Assembly: GCA_946800325.1 (NCBI GenBank)
Contig: OX326957.1
Coordinates: forward strand, 12,815,591 to 12,879,590
Source: Luzula sylvatica
Lineage: Eukaryota > Streptophyta > Magnoliopsida > Poales > Juncaceae
Length of the DNA stretch: 64,000 nucleotides
Direction: 5' to 3'
The translations under genes and the position numbers were made by a program. Every line of letters starts with the position of its first letter. The stretch's first letter is position 1. Under the pieces are notes generated by a model. The model ran no database searches. It saw only the letters and a program-made list of their open reading frames with translations, and was not told where the DNA came from. Of the stretch, positions 47,256-61,590 are shown in pieces.

Positions 47256-48803
47256 ATATTCAAATATTCAAATCCTGGATTTTGTACCAAAGAACCAAAC
47301 AAGGGATTTGATATACATGATTTCAAAATACAACAAATCAAACAACTCACATGAATTACCAAATACACGGATAGTGAAATACATGTATTTCACTATCCAT
47401 GTATATCACAATCCCTCGAAACACATGGATTATGAAATACAAGATGTGCAATATAAAAAATTTAGATGAATGAGTATAAAATACTATACAGTTGAAAGTC
47501 AAACAAATGATTTTGAGACATGCCGACACGTGTTTGTTTTTTGGATTTTATTTCTATTACAATCCAATTTATATTCATGTATAAAAAAAATATATAATGG
47601 ACTCAAACTCATCACAATATTCTTAATGAAGTGACAAAATAAATTGATTGAAATTTCTACTCAATTAAATGTTAATTGACACGTTTAATTAACACATCAA
47701 TAATTTATATGACCACATGTTGACACGTGTCTTTTTTTTAGTTTTGTTTCTATTGCAATACAGATTATACCCATGTATGGAAGAAAAATATAATTGATCC
47801 CCAAACTCATCACAATATCCTCAATGAGATGACAAAGTGAATTGATTGACATTTCTAATTGACTCAATTAAATGTTAATTGACACGTTTAATTAACACAT
47901 CAATAATTTATAATATATTAATATTACTAAATGTTAATTGACGTTTTAATTATCGTTAATTGAGTCAATCAATAATACTAATCAACCTACTTAATTTTCT
48001 CTTGTCGTCTCATCAAGAATGTCATTTTTATGTTATTGGGGCTCTATATATAATTCACGTATGAAACTGGCTCAATTGTTAATTTCATACGGTATAATTT
48101 GCAATTATGTTCTTTTTTTTTAAAAAAAATTGATATTTTTTTATGTTAATGGATGAAATTTTAAATATATATTTCGATTTTGTGTGTATTATTCATGATT
48201 TTCTTTTATTTGTTTTGAAACTTTAATTTTGTTTGAATTATAACATATTATATTTTATTTATTTTGGGTGAATTTATAATGATGGACCAATTTCATGGAT
48301 CCTTATTAATTACAACGCATATATCCATGTAGACAAATTTCATGAACATTTATTAATTGTAATATATTTATTGACATGGATATATTTGCAAGCATTTCAT
48401 GGTTATATAATTGAGTTTAAACGTACCCGCGCAAATTTATTTAAACAAATTATACAAAAACATATAAAACTAAGTCTCGCACAATTGTTTCGCGGTCTAT
48501 TGCTATTTTATTATAAAGTCCATACAGTCTAACTATGTTATGTAGTATTTTTTTTGTGATTAAATTGTTGCAAATTAATGCCTCTCAGTCGAAGACAAAA
48601 CAAAATACCCGGAATACAATGCATGAATTTTCCTAGCGAATGTAATATTGCAATTACAAGACTCTAGGAGAAGTATCGTCCCTTGCTTTAAGAAAAGGGA
48701 AATTACACTTTGCCCCAAAAATGCACGATCACATTCTCTGTAAATTAAATAACACATTAAGTTAACACGGTTAATAACAAGAAATACTTGGTTAACAATT
48801 AAA

Positions 48804-48807
<4 letters not shown>

Positions 48808-48841
<34 letters not shown>
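48808..48841. repeat. (TA)n microsatellite in D2
   Basis: About 17 TA units against about 30 in D1 (30398-30457). Confidence 0.95.
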
Positions 48842-48845
<4 letters not shown>

Positions 48846-50267
48846 TTCACGATCACATTCTCTATAAGTCAGTGGTCTTAACCAATCATACTTTATTTAA
48901 ATATAACTATTGTTTATCTTAATTTTTTTAACACCATTACAAATAACCAGAAAATATATTTGGTTAAAATCATGCATGAATTGTCTTGTTAGATCATCCA
49001 AATAACATGTCATGCCAAGATTCAACCAAGATTATTGAAAAATCTAGATACTGATTTCCCGTCTCTTTTTCTCTTCTTAGCACACAAAAGTTGCATCTCA
49101 TGCATAATGTGTGGGCGGAATATAGGTCATATATATCGTTAATTTTCATCGGGAAATACACACAAAAATCGCATCCCGTTCATAATATCTAGAGGGAATA
49201 GAGTTAATAAAAAGTCGTTTGATTTTGATTGAAAGTGATTATATTTTTTTTCTTCTAAAAAAATAGTTACAATTGACGAACACAAAATTTTGTTGAGATA
49301 TTGGAAGAAATCAATAATATAAAAGGGCATCACGGATTCGTTGGAATATAAGTTTCTAATTCCAGACTCTTGCTTTCATTGAGGTGATTATTTTATTTAT
49401 TTCATAAACTTTGTTAATTTGGGTATATCAAAAGTATTGATGAAACATTTCCAATTGGAATTGGAATAAACTTGATTTGTTTGTAACTTATTTTAAACAG
49501 AGACAAAAATATTGCGGTACTGGGGCATAATGGGTTTTATTTTATTAATAGTAATACTTTTTTTTCTTAATTAGGCACAATGGGGATGGTGGACGTTTTA
49601 GAGTGGATTGACAAGTTGGAAACGGTGATGACCAGACATTGTGGGGTTTTCTACGAATGTTAGACCAAACTGTGTTCAATGCAAGAACTAATCCAAAGAA
49701 GAATACAAAACGGAGGAAATTGAGAAATTCCATGACCAAGAGAGTTGTGAACTAATAGAACAAGAGAAGTATGAATGGCGCAAGGGAAGTGTTATTTTTA
49801 GAACAGTCTGAATTTAGAGATGTCTGAATCTAGAACAACTGTATTAAAATCTCCAAACTACTCTTTTTAATCATGGAATGACGCAATAAAAGTGCTAACT
49901 CTAGAAATGGATTAAGAGAGGATTAAGAATTGATATAGCTTTATTTCTTCTACTATATTTATCTTCTTCTAATTTGGATGGTATTTTGAATTTCAAATTA
50001 CCTTAAAAAATACTGAAGGAAAGTATATTGAATTAGAAGTGAATTTTGTTTTATTAACTGTGTGTTTTAATAAGTGATTTACATAATGCCTAAACTGGTT
50101 ATTTATAACCCTAATCATAACGATAACAATCTACCTAACTCATTGTATATCTTCTATACACCTGATGCTATGAACCAATATCCTGAACCATACTATGGTG
50201 TTAGAACTATACTAAAAACTCTTAACTCAGATGTTACTGCTAATAGTCCCCCTCAAGCTCAATAATT

Positions 50268-50603
50268 CAAGCCGGGATGTAGCCAGGTCTTTTTTGTAAG
50301 TCCATCAGCAAGTTGGTCCTTAGAGCCGACATGCCGCACAATAAGTTGCTTGTTCTAAACTTTTTCCCTGACGAAGTGATAGTCTATTTCAATGTGTTTC
50401 GAGCGTGCATGAAATATTGGATTAGCTGCTAGATATGTTGCCTTCAAATTATCACACCAGAGAATAGGTGTTGTAGGAGAAAGAATGGAAAGTTCTCTGA
50501 GTAGATACTGAATCCGCACAATTTCGGTTGAGGCCATCGCCATGGCCTTGTATTCAGCTTCGGTACTTGATCGAGAGACCGTAGGCTGAGTATATATATT
50601 CAA
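50268..50603 (-). pseudogene. Copia RNase H/C-terminus fragment, copy 2
   Basis: Best-preserved copy. It keeps the catalytic-E motif [13 protein letters not shown], then [16 protein letters not shown] and [13 protein letters not shown]. It carries the same in-frame TAG (50355-50357) as the other two copies but lacks their 7-bp frameshift insertion near the start. It differs from copy 1 at about 5% of sites, although the DNA just to its left is almost identical to D1. Confidence 0.85.
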
Positions 50604-50888
50604 TACTTCAATGAATAAACCTTACAGTTTCGTCCTCATTATTGGCGGTTTAGGGCTATATTCAGCTGGCGAAGTCGCAGGTGGAGCTTTCTAGGTTAAA
50701 AATATGCAATTTAATAATTTTCAAAAAATACCCCTTTAATTTTTAAGAATTTTAAAAACTTCAAGTACCGCTTAGATTTCCCAAGGAAAATATAATTGGG
50801 CGAATCTAGGAGCCGTCTAAACTTCAAGTACCGCTGAGATTTTGAAGGATAAATTTGTTAATTTGGATATTAAGAAGGATATATAAGA

Positions 50889-51096
50889 AATGGTTTTTTT
50901 TTAAAAAAGATATTTTGGATATTTAGAAATGTGTATCACAAAATTTATTTGTTATAAATATTTATTGAACAATTCAGATTTTCTATTTATCTTATCATTC
51001 AATGATAAATACACTTAAAAAATTAGTTTAAATACTCATCAATTGATAATGACTCATAATATCATAAGAAAAAAAGAATGTATAATTGAACTCTCC
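50889..51096. mobile_element. Small AT-rich MITE family, copy 5
   Basis: Same family as 8752-8980. Shares with the D1 copy a shortened right part ('AAGAAAAAAAGAATGTATAA'). Confidence 0.5.
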
Positions 51097-51309
51097 TAAA
51101 TTAATATCCAAATATTTATTATTATTATATTCTTTTTGTAAATCAAGCTGACCGAACTGTCATGATGTCGATCTTCTATCCTTAAAGTTCGACACACATT
51201 ATGAATTTATCGAGACTCTAAATTTCTTGAATTTGTTTCCAAAATTGTTATATAAAGATTCATACTTTTAAAACAAATTGTTTCAGACAATGTTGTAATT
51301 GATTATTTA

Positions 51310-52030
51310 AACTTGTATATGGATAAAATAGTCATTTTGCTAGTTTGCCATTATTAAACCAAGATTATTAACAAACTTTAAGAGACACCATCACGTCTCT
51401 TTCCTTTTCTTCGCACACCAAAGTTGCATATCATGCATAATGTGCGGACGGATATGTAGAGGGAATAGAGTTAATAACAAGTTGTTTGATTTTGATTGAA
51501 ATTTCAGAATCAAATGATTATACTTATCTTTTTTGTAAAAATAGTTACAATTAAGGAATATAAACTTCATTGAGATATTAGAAGAAATCAACAATTTAGA
51601 GAGGTATCATGGTAATATAAGGTTTCTAATTCCAGATTCTTTGTGTCATCGAGGTAATTATTTATTTCATCAACTTTCTTAATTTAGATAAAATCAAAAG
51701 TATTGATGAAAGATTTCAATTATGTCGCCTTTTTTGTTTATAGTCGAATCTTATTCTATTTATTAATAGTAGTTATTTTTCTTCTTCTTAATTAGGCACT
51801 CACTAATGACAAGGCCGGCTCAACAGAATAGGCCATTTAAACTAATGCCTAAATCCTTTCAAATTTAAAGGCAATTTATTTAGAATAGTTATAAGCTTAT
51901 AAATTATATTGACAATCAAGTACAAATTTTAGAGATCTTTCACGGACTAAATTTTCTCTAATTTAGAGAAAAGTCCATCAAAAAAATTATCAACCTCAGA
52001 AGGTCTTGTCAAGCATTTGAAGTATTGAAT
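51310..52030 (+). repeat. Left arm of a large inverted repeat
   Basis: A-block start sequence in the normal orientation. It is repeated in reverse complement at 54685-55487. The shared innermost part includes 'GGTCTTGTCAAGCATTTGAA' (51999-52020) against 'TGCTTGACAAGACCTT' (54697-54712). The arms appear about 90% identical. Confidence 0.75.
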
Positions 52031-53102
52031 GTTGTTCTTTTTACACTTTTCACTTGCCGGATCGTTGCCGCCGCCCCAACAGGGACATCATATAATCATA
52101 TGAATATTTTATGTGTATATTGTTCATCTTTTATAAACAAAATATTAGTATTGCAAGTTCATATTTTGCAATTATGAAATTTCATTTTAATTTTAGTTCT
52201 ACTCGAAAATAACTCAATTAGTTAATTAAGTTTGACTTGTCAATTATATATATATGACCTATATTCGGCCCCCACATTATGCATGAGATGCAACTTTTGT
52301 GTGTGAAGAAGAGAAAAGAGACATGAAATTGATATCTTGATTTTTCAATAATCTTGGTTTAATGTTGGCATGACTTGTTATTTGAATAACCTAACAAGAG
52401 AATTCAAGCATGATTTGAACCAAAGATATTCTCTAGTTATTTTTAATGGTGTTAAAAAAAAGTAAAATAAACAATACTTCTATTTAAATAAAGTATGATT
52501 GGTGAAATTTTTCCGAGAGTTACTTGAAGATATTCTCTGGTTTCTTGTTAATAACCTTCTTAATTAAATGTGTTACTTAATATATAGAGGATGTGATGGT
52601 GATTTGTTGTACTACATTCTCTAGGAAAATTTATGCATTGTGTTCCGGGTATTTTGATTTGTCTTCGATTGAGAGACATCAAATTTCAACAATTTAATCA
52701 CATAAAAATACTACATAACAAAGTTAGACTAGATGAACTTCATAATGAATCACGTACTGTATTTTGTACTCAAAATCATTTGTATGACTTTCAACTGTAT
52801 TGTATTTATACTTTTTATCCATGAATTTTTGTCATCATTTGAAATTTTGGTATAGCATATCTTATATTTCATTATTCACGTAATCTAATTTCCATATCAT
52901 ACAACATCATATAATCTATCTAATATAATGTAATACAACAAAATATAATATAATAAATATAATACAATATCATAGAATATAATACAAAAGAATACAATAT
53001 AATATAATACAAATTACAAAATAATATAATATAATACAAATTATAATATAATTTAATTGAATATAAAACAATATAACATAATTGAATATAAAATAAAATA
53101 AT

Positions 53103-54327
53103 TATACTTATGTATAAAGTTGGAAGAAATGGAGCTCATACATGAGGCCACGTCATCAGGGGCTTTTTTGTAAAAAAAATATTTTTTAAATTTACATTTT
53201 GGTCCTTTTTAGTTTAACATTTTACATTTTGGTCTTTTTTCTTTACATTTTGGTTCTTTTTACTTTAAAAATTTATATTTTGGTCCTTTTTATTTATATT
53301 TTGATCCTCTTTTATTTACATTTCCGTCATTTTTTACATTTTTGAATTAACATTTTGGTCCTTTTTATTTATATTTTGGTCCTTTTTAATTTAAGTTTAT
53401 ATTTTGGTCCTTTTTATTAACATTTTGGTCCTTTTTTATTTACATTTCAGTCCTTTTTTACATTTTAATTTATATTTCGGTCCTTTTTATTTATATGTTG
53501 GTCCTTTTTAGTTTTAAATTACATTTTGTATATGTATAAAGTTAAGAAAATTTCTCTCATTTGGTTGCTCCATGTCATCAAATTTTAATAATTTACATAT
53601 GTACATGTTATTTTTTAATAATGTTAATAAAGTCCTAAATTTTGGTACCATATAATAATTTTAAAAAAGTTATTATATATTTTATTTACATAATTTTAAC
53701 ATTTTGACCTTTGCATTTTTTCTTTGCAAAACTAACATAAAATAATAATAAAACGAACAACAATATTACAAAAAAACATTCCAAATATTTGAACAATAAA
53801 ATATCATGAAACTATTAAATAAATAAATAAAAAGAGAATGAAAATAAAAAAAACCAAATGTTTAAACCGATATTTTTCTATCAATATATTTTCAAGATGT
53901 TTATTTATTATTGTTTATTTTATTATTACCCGATGTTATTTTTTCAAACATAATAAATGAAATATTAAAATTATATAAACTCAATTTGTAATTATTATAT
54001 TTTTTTTGTAATCGCTGCATGTTAAAAATGTTTATGAATTTTCTTAAAAGTAATAAAATTAATAAAAAATAATAAAAATATATTTTTAATTATTAAATTT
54101 GAAAATAGAAGGGTATTTTTGTCCGTTTGTTTTTAAGATCATTCATAAGAGTATTAGGAAATAAAAGTTTGGTAGAGGATCAGTTTTTTTAAAATTTACA
54201 AAAAGATAGATTTTTTTTTATGTGTGTACAATCAGATAAAAAAAATGTATAATCTAATTACGTATTGAGAAAAATAAAATCATGACAGACTGAAGACCTC
54301 CGCGCAATTGTGCGGGGAGAAAGCTAG
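53103..54327 (+). mobile_element. Helitron with internal minisatellite
   Basis: The 3' end is clear: hairpin CTCCGCGC-AATT-GTGCGGGG (54298-54317), then AGAAAG and CTAG (54324-54327) followed by T. The 5' end is placed near 53103 because the period-5 AT satellite stops there and 'TATACTTATGTATAAAGTTGG' begins, a plausible but imperfect TC-type start. A similar start, 'TATATGTATAAAGTTAAG', recurs at 53526. No Rep/helicase ORF is present, so it is non-autonomous. Confidence 0.75.
53195..53520 (+). repeat. ~20-26-bp tandem repeat inside the Helitron
   Basis: About a dozen variants of 'ACATTTTGGTCCTTTTTA' with alternating TTTACA/TTTATA linkers. Confidence 0.85.
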
Positions 54328-57300
54328 TATAATATAAAGTAAAATAATATAATACATTATAACATAATGTAATGTGAAATAATATAATATAATATAAAAT
54401 AATATAATACATTATAACATAATATAATATAAAAGAATATAACATAATACAAGATCAAATACAATAAATTACAATAAATTGTAATATAAAAACAATATAA
54501 TATATCATAAAATAATACAATACCATATAATGTAATATATTATAATATAATGCAATAAATAATTAAATATGATGCATCAAAAATCCAACAAGAAATTGTA
54601 TATACATAATTTTAAAATACAACTAATCAAACAATTTAAATGGATTATCAAATATTTGCATTTAAGTCTTGAAACCTTTGAAAAAAAACATTGAGTACTT
54701 GAAATGCTTGACAAGACCTTTTGAGGATGATATTTTTTATGGGTTCTCTTTACAAATAGAGAAAAAAATAATCCCTGAAATGACTGAGAAACCTCGTAAT
54801 ACTTTGTCTTCTATCTAATTCTAATGCATGAACTATTCTAAATACATGGCCTTTAATTTCGAAAGGCTTTAAGCATTAGCTTAGAGAGTCCATCCTATTG
54901 AGCCGGCCCAGTCACTAGTGCGTGCCTAATTAAGAAGAAGAAAAATAACTACTATTAATAAATAGAAAGTGATCCGACTAGTCGACTACTAAACAAAAAA
55001 GAGCGACGGAATGGAAATCTTTCATCAATACTTTTGATTTTATCTAAATTAAGAAAGTTGATGAAATAAATAATTACCTCGATGACACAAAGAGTCTGAA
55101 ATTAGAAACCTCATATTACCATGATACCTCTCTAAATTGTTGATTTCTTCTAATATCTCCAATGAAGTTTATATTCATTAATTGCAACTATTTTTACAAA
55201 AAAGTTTAGTATAATCATTTGATTCTGAACTTTCAATCAAAATCAAACTTCTTGTTATTAACTCTATTCCCTCTACATATTGTGAAAGAGACGCCATTTT
55301 GCGTGTGAAGTCCCAATGAAAAGCAAACATCATATATGAATTATATTCTGTCCGCACATTATGCATGAGATGCAACTTTGGTGTGCAAAAAAAGGAAAGA
55401 GCAATGTTGTCTCTTCAGTTTTTTAATGATCTTGGTTAAATGACATACTTGAGTCATGCTATTTAGCAAAAAGACTATTTTATCCATATTACCCATTGTT
55501 TGTTATTGTTAATGGTTTGTTAATTCTGAAATGTCATTTTCAAATTTAATATATTGTTTTTGCCATAATAAAACTTTTGACAGAATATTTGCACCCTTAA
55601 ATATTAACTTTAAATTATTTCATGCTTTGGTTTACTTCAATTCAAGTCATTGGACTTCCAATATGTTTAATAAAATATGTATTTTCACGTACGCGTAAAT
55701 TTAAATCTCACTTTATCTGTTGTTTCCACTCCTAATCAAACATAAGATTTCCTTTCCAGAGAGTAAAATAATGATTTATAACTTTTATTAAGTAATAGTT
55801 TCCACTTTTCCCATTTTTGCAATTTTGCAATTTTACCTTGTTTCACTCTTCAGCAAATTATTTCTTCTTGAAATTCTCTCTCATACATTTCTAAGAACTG
55901 ACAAGTCAAACTTAATTAACTAATTGAGTTATTTTCGAGTAGAACTAAAATTAAAATGAAATTTTATAATTGCAAAATATGAACTTGCAATAATAATATT
56001 TTGTCTATAAAAAATGAACAATATACACATAAAATATTCATATGATTACATGATGTCTCTAGCCCACAGACGGAGCCTGTGTGCTAGCAAACATGTATAG
56101 TCACTGACATTTAATTAACATAATTATTAACAAAAAAAAAAACACTCAATTAACAATTAAAATTATTTATTCATTCATATATATATATTTTAGATATGAG
56201 TCAATTGTATGTTAATTTGGATATAGAGGACGTTCTGTAGACAAGGTAAACTGACTCTTAAAAAAAATTATTCGTCTTAACCAATCATACTTTATTTAAA
56301 TAGAAATATTGTTTATTTTACTTTTTTTTAACACCTTTACAAATAACCAGAGAATATCTTTGGATAAAATCATGCATGAATTCTCTTGTTAGATCATCCA
56401 AATAACATGTCATGCCAAGACTAAACCAAGATTATTGAAAAATCAAGATATCAATTTCATGTCTCTTTTCTCTTCTTCACACACAAAAGTTGCATCTCAT
56501 GCATAACGTGGGGGCGGAATATAGGTTATATATATCGTTTGATTTTCATGGGAACTTCACACACAAAATTAACATCATATTCATAATTCATAATATTTCG
56601 ATGGAATAGAGTTAATAATAAGTTGTTTGATTTTCATTAGAGTTCAGTATCAAATGATTACTTTTCTTTTTTGCAAAAAATAGTTAAGTTGATGAACATA
56701 AAATTTTGTTGAGATATTGGAAGAAATCAATAATATAAAACAGTAATAATACTAACCCTATTTATTTCCCCATTTTTTTTCTCCAATACTTATGTGGCAT
56801 GTTTGGGAGTACCATGTCATTAAACCAACTTCGTTCACAAAACAAACTTTAGAACAAATCATTTTTATTTGATTCCCATCCCATGGTAGAAAAGAGGTAC
56901 AAAGAGAGAAAAAACAAAATCCTGATATTCTCGAGTGAGAGACCGATCTCACCAGAGGAGAGCTCGAGCCAGAGAGATGTTAATGGATACATTTTGAACA
57001 GGAAAACACATCTTACCTGGAGATAAGATGGACCGAGAGAGACAGATCTTGCCATGAGGGAGATTGAGCGACAATTCTAGGTCAACGGAGATTCTGACCC
57101 AGCTCGAGCGAGATGGATTTTCCAGATTTGTAGGCGCTGGAGCTGTTGTCCTACATTTTCTCCTTTAATTCTTTTTTTATTTTGATATGTTTTTGTTCTT
57201 GTTTCTCGAATTGCCTTGCCAGTGATTAATTCATGAACATACTCTTTTATGTTTCTATTCCACAAAATAAACAAAACAATTTTATGAATTTTCTTACAAA

Positions 57301-59209
57301 CATACTTTTTTAAAAATAAAACAATCAAAACTTCAATTTTTTTTTGAATAAAATTTTTTTTTTGTCCCTGAGATATATCTGACTGGCAAATTGATGTGAT
57401 GAGTTGATAAATTGATAACTATACAAACTTGTTTAGTAGAAAATTGAGCTCAATATGACTATATTCAAAAGTTATTATTACAGTGACTTGACGAAATTGT
57501 AACCTCACAAAAGTAATTAGCATCAGAATGACATTTTTTCGAATCATCATTATTAAATGCTGAACACATTACTAAACCATCAATTTAAGCCCCAAATCAT
57601 CGAAACAATCCTAAAGCAGTTAAACGAAACAATAACCCATCATATAAACCCTAAATCGTTAATTAATCCTTAAACTTCAAATTAAAATTTCAATTACTAA
57701 ATTAAACTATAGATCTTCAAATTACAATTTTATTCAACATATATAATTGCAAACCAATAACAAACAATTCATTCCAATCACACCATAACCATACATGCAA
57801 TAACTATGAACTAACTCAAAGAACTCTTCTTTTCTTGACATATTTTTTTTAACTGAAAGAAAATAGTAACATCAAAAGATAATTAGTCTTTGTTGCTTAG
57901 ATATACAAATATGAAGTGCTAAATCATAAGTTTATTCCTTTTGAATTTCTGAAATTTGCATATTTGCTTCACAAACTGATGACTATTCTCTCAAAACCTC
58001 ATGGATTTCTCAATTTAAATTACAAGTTTAAATCACATATTTGTAATTATTCAAGAACAAAAAAGAGAAACATAAATCTCGAGTATGGCTTGTAAATAAA
58101 TCAAACTCGAGCTGAAAATAATCCTAATTGTTCAAGAACTCAGTTTCGGTTTAGCTAAGAAATAAGAAGAATGAAGACTGTGAAAAAAATGAACAGAAAG
58201 TGACGTGACAAAAAGCCCTGATGTAGAGGAGAGGCTTGACCGCGTGACTGCATGGGTGCGAGAAGCACTGGCTAAAGAGAGATGCCTGACGAAGACGAGA
58301 TGAAGAGAGCTTTGGCAGTCATTTGAGAGCACTGGCTAAAGAGAGAAACTAGTAGTTTTTCGTGAAGAGAGAAATGAGAGAGGAACAGACGTGGCAGACC
58401 GCGCCACATCATCAATTCGGAAAAAAAAATTAGGGAAATAAGTGGGGTTTGTATCATTACCGAATATAAAAAGGCATCACGGATTCATTTGAATATAAGT
58501 TTCTAATTCCAGACTCTCTCATTAGAAAATTAAAGTTATTTTCTATTATATTAATCTCACATTATTACTAGAACTCATTTATGCATAAGCCTACATACAT
58601 TTTGTTATTATTTTACGCTATAGTAACAAATGTTTTATATTTATTAATTAGTCATGCTATATAATCATATATAAAGTATAACAAAGTTTTATGAGAAAAT
58701 CGTAACAATATATATTATATTATTTTTGTTCACAGTCGTTTATGTAATACAAAACATAGAAGCAATCAATCAATGTACTCACCGCCGATTATTGATTAAA
58801 TAGAACTACTAAAAAAGATGATAAAAAGTACACGAAAATATAAATAACGTCATATTTAATAGTGAAAAAAAATAGAAATATCCAAATTTTATTAAGAAAA
58901 AACTTAACTAAATTATTTAACATGATAAATTCGTTAAAAATCACAACAATATTTAATATATGTTTATCACTTAAAAGTCAAAGAAGTTATTTATGTTTTG
59001 GTAGGTTAACTAATTTTTTTATTTCTATTAATATTAAAATTGTCTAAACAAAAACACAAACTTGGCCTTCATAGTACTATACAGAATTCTTAAAATTATG
59101 GTGTTATATTAGAGAAAACGTTAATTTATCTTAATAAAAGTACATTGTTAGGCAACTTATTTGTTGCATATTATTTTTGCATTCATATACAATGACTGGA
59201 ATGGATGTC

Positions 59210-60610
59210 AAAAAATTTAATATCATAACGTTGAAATTCAAATGGAATCGATGTAATTAAAAAATAAGGTGTTCGATATTTTTATATTTTTTTTTAAAAA
59301 AAATATTTCTGTGTGCCAGTCTTGACTACTGAGTTCTTTTTAGGAAAACAAAAAAAATTGAGTATTTTGCTCATTTTAAACAATCATTTTGACATTTTGT
59401 AGAAAAAATATGATATTCAATTTTTTCGCAAGTGTTAGACTTCACATTTTGTACTTTGATAACAAAAATTGAAAAAATAGAAATTTGCATGCGTTAGACA
59501 TAATTTTTGCTCATTTTAAACTATGAAGTTTTTAACAAAAATTGAAAATTGAGTATTTTGCTCATTTTAAACATTAATTTATGATTGCTTTGAAAAAATA
59601 TTATAATTATAATTTTATTTTTTGAAGGTGTTACACATAATTTTTTGCATTTTTGCGATTGTTTTTTGGATAAATGGAAATTTGCATTCAGAGTTAGGTA
59701 TTTTACTCTTTTAAAAAATTGTATTGTTAGTCTTCAATTACGGAGGTATATTGATGAAAAAATAAAATTAAGTATTATACTATTTTTAGATGTCATATTT
59801 TGATATATTTTAAAAATATATTATAAAGTGATTTTTTGTAAGGAGTTAATACCTCATATTTTGCATTTATGCAAAACAAATTGGAAAAAAAATGAAAAGT
59901 ATATGTGTTAGTCTTCAATTACTCAATTTTTGTGAGAAAAAACATGAAAATTATATATTTTGCTCGTCTTTTACGAAAATTTTAGCGTTCTTTCAAAAAA
60001 TATTATAAATTTATTTTTTTGACAGTGTTAAGACTTCACTTTAGATAAATATTATGGACTTTTTAAGGTGTTAAGACTTCACTTTGGAGGGAAACATGAA
60101 AATTTTTGAAAGTGTTAAGACTTCACTTTTTAAATTTTTTCGAAATTTTGGACAAAAATGAAAATTTGCTTATGTTAGTCCTCAATTACAGTGTTTTTGG
60201 AGGGAAACATGAAAAATAAATATTTTGCTTGTTTTATATCTCGATTTTGGTACTTTATAGAAAATCAGGATAATTTTTTTTTAAGGTGTTAGAATTGAAT
60301 TTTTTGCATTTTTCATATTTTTTGAAAAAATAGAAATCTGGTTTTGTTAGCTTTTAGTTACAAAGTTTTTTATGAGGAAAACAAGAAAACATAGTATTTT
60401 TCGTTCTAGATATCAATTTTGTCTTTTTAAGAAAAATATGATAATTTATTTTTTCATAGGTGTTATAATTAAATTTATGTATTTTTATAAAAATTTTGAA
60501 AAAATAGAATTTTGCACGTATTAGTGATTTTTTTAAGCAATACATGAAAATTGATTATATTGTTCTTATTAGATCTGAATTTTTGAATTTTTTATGAAAG
60601 TCATTTCTTA
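59210..60610. repeat. Degenerate ~150-180-bp tandem repeat in A3
   Basis: Counterpart of 40030-41350 with point differences, an extra 'GGTGTTAAGACTTCACTTT' unit near 60070 and small deletions. Confidence 0.65.
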
Positions 60611-61322
60611 CTTTGTTATGTAATGTTTTCATGTGATGAAATTGTTGATGTTTTGATGTCTTTTAATCGAAGACAAAAAAAAAAAAAAGCAGTGCTGATA
60701 TTTTCCTAGCGAATGTGATATGGCAATTACAAGAATCTTGAAAAGTATTGTCCATGCATGCATCTTTTGTTATATCATCCAAATAACGTGTCATTGAAAA
60801 ATCTAGACAACTTCACCCCTTTTTTCCTATTCTTCACACACAAAATTTGCTACCCATGCATAATGTGCGGGCAGAATGGAGTTCATATATGTTGTTTAGT
60901 TTCGATCGAAACTTCACGCGAAAAAATCGCATCTCATTGATAATATGTTGGGGGTATAGAGTTAATATCATATTGCTATCACTAAATGATTATATTTATT
61001 TATTTTTACAAAAAAAAAAAAAAAAAAACAGCTAAAAGTTTTACAACTGATGAACATTGATCTCATTGAGATATTAGAAGAAATCAATAATTTAGAGGGG
61101 AATCATGGTAATATGAGATGTCTAATTTCATCAAGGTGATTATTTATTTATCTCATCAACTTTCTTTTATTTAAGGAATTTCATCAACTTCCCTAATGTA
61201 GGTAATATCAAAAGTATCGATGAAAATTAATATGCATATTTTAGTTAGCATGTTCCTTTTATTCATAGTTGGGTCTTATTTCTTTTTATTAATAGTAGTC
61301 ATATTTTCTTTTTCTTAATTAG

Positions 61323-61547
61323 GTGTTGACTAGTGATATTCGCCACATTGCACTACTATCAATATTTCGGTTTATTTCTGTACCATCGATGACTATACAA
61401 CATAGATCATCGATCATCGGGAGTAGGTGTTGCATATCGGGGAATATGTTGTTAGAAAAACTTGTGGAACACTTAAAACCAAGCCAAAGGTGTTCAGTGT
61501 GTTTATTTACCCATTGCATGGGTTGTAAAGGAGACTCTCCTAACTAA
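61323..61547 (+). CDS. Unrecognised 74-codon ORF
   Basis: Open from MLTSDIRHIALLSIF, with CCISGN and CSVCLFTHCMGC near the end. It follows an intron-end-like TTCTTAATTAGG. The A2 copy has a stop in the middle, so selection is not apparent. It may be a fragment of an exon captured in the repeat. Confidence 0.2.
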   Translation: MLTSDIRHIALLSIFRFISVPSMTIQHRSSIIGSRCCISGNMLLEKLVEHLKPSQRCSVCLFTHCMGCKGDSPN

Positions 61548-61590
61548 CCTAACTAATAAAGGAGGAGTTCGAATCTTTCACTAAGCAATC

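Larger units (their letters stand above)
44730..51100 (+). repeat. D block, copy 2 (D2)
   Basis: Second copy of 26431-32873. The 45555-50288 core matches 27150-31905 with only a handful of substitutions plus length changes in AT and TA repeats. Outside the core, for example 50290-50600, there are about 5% differences. It lacks the hAT insertion found right of D1. Confidence 0.85.
52090..55487 (-). repeat. Inverted segment of A/D-type sequence
   Basis: Read on the minus strand, this stretch matches A and D blocks. 52090-52260 matches 56060-55900, 52265-52560 matches the 'ATCTCATGCATAATG' module, 52870-53100 plus 54328-54600 match AT satellite, and 54685-55487 matches the A start. Normal orientation resumes at 55488 ('CATTGTTTGTTATTG', compare 35745). 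A Helitron interrupts it. Confidence 0.75.
55488..61590 (+). repeat. A block, copy 3 (A3)
   Basis: Collinear with A2 (35740-42320). It keeps the empty sites of the Copia (57698) and hAT (58752) insertions. It lacks about 460 bp of A2 (39540-40005), the flanks joining near 59213. It ends at 61590, where D3 begins without the Gypsy-bearing stretch. Confidence 0.8.
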
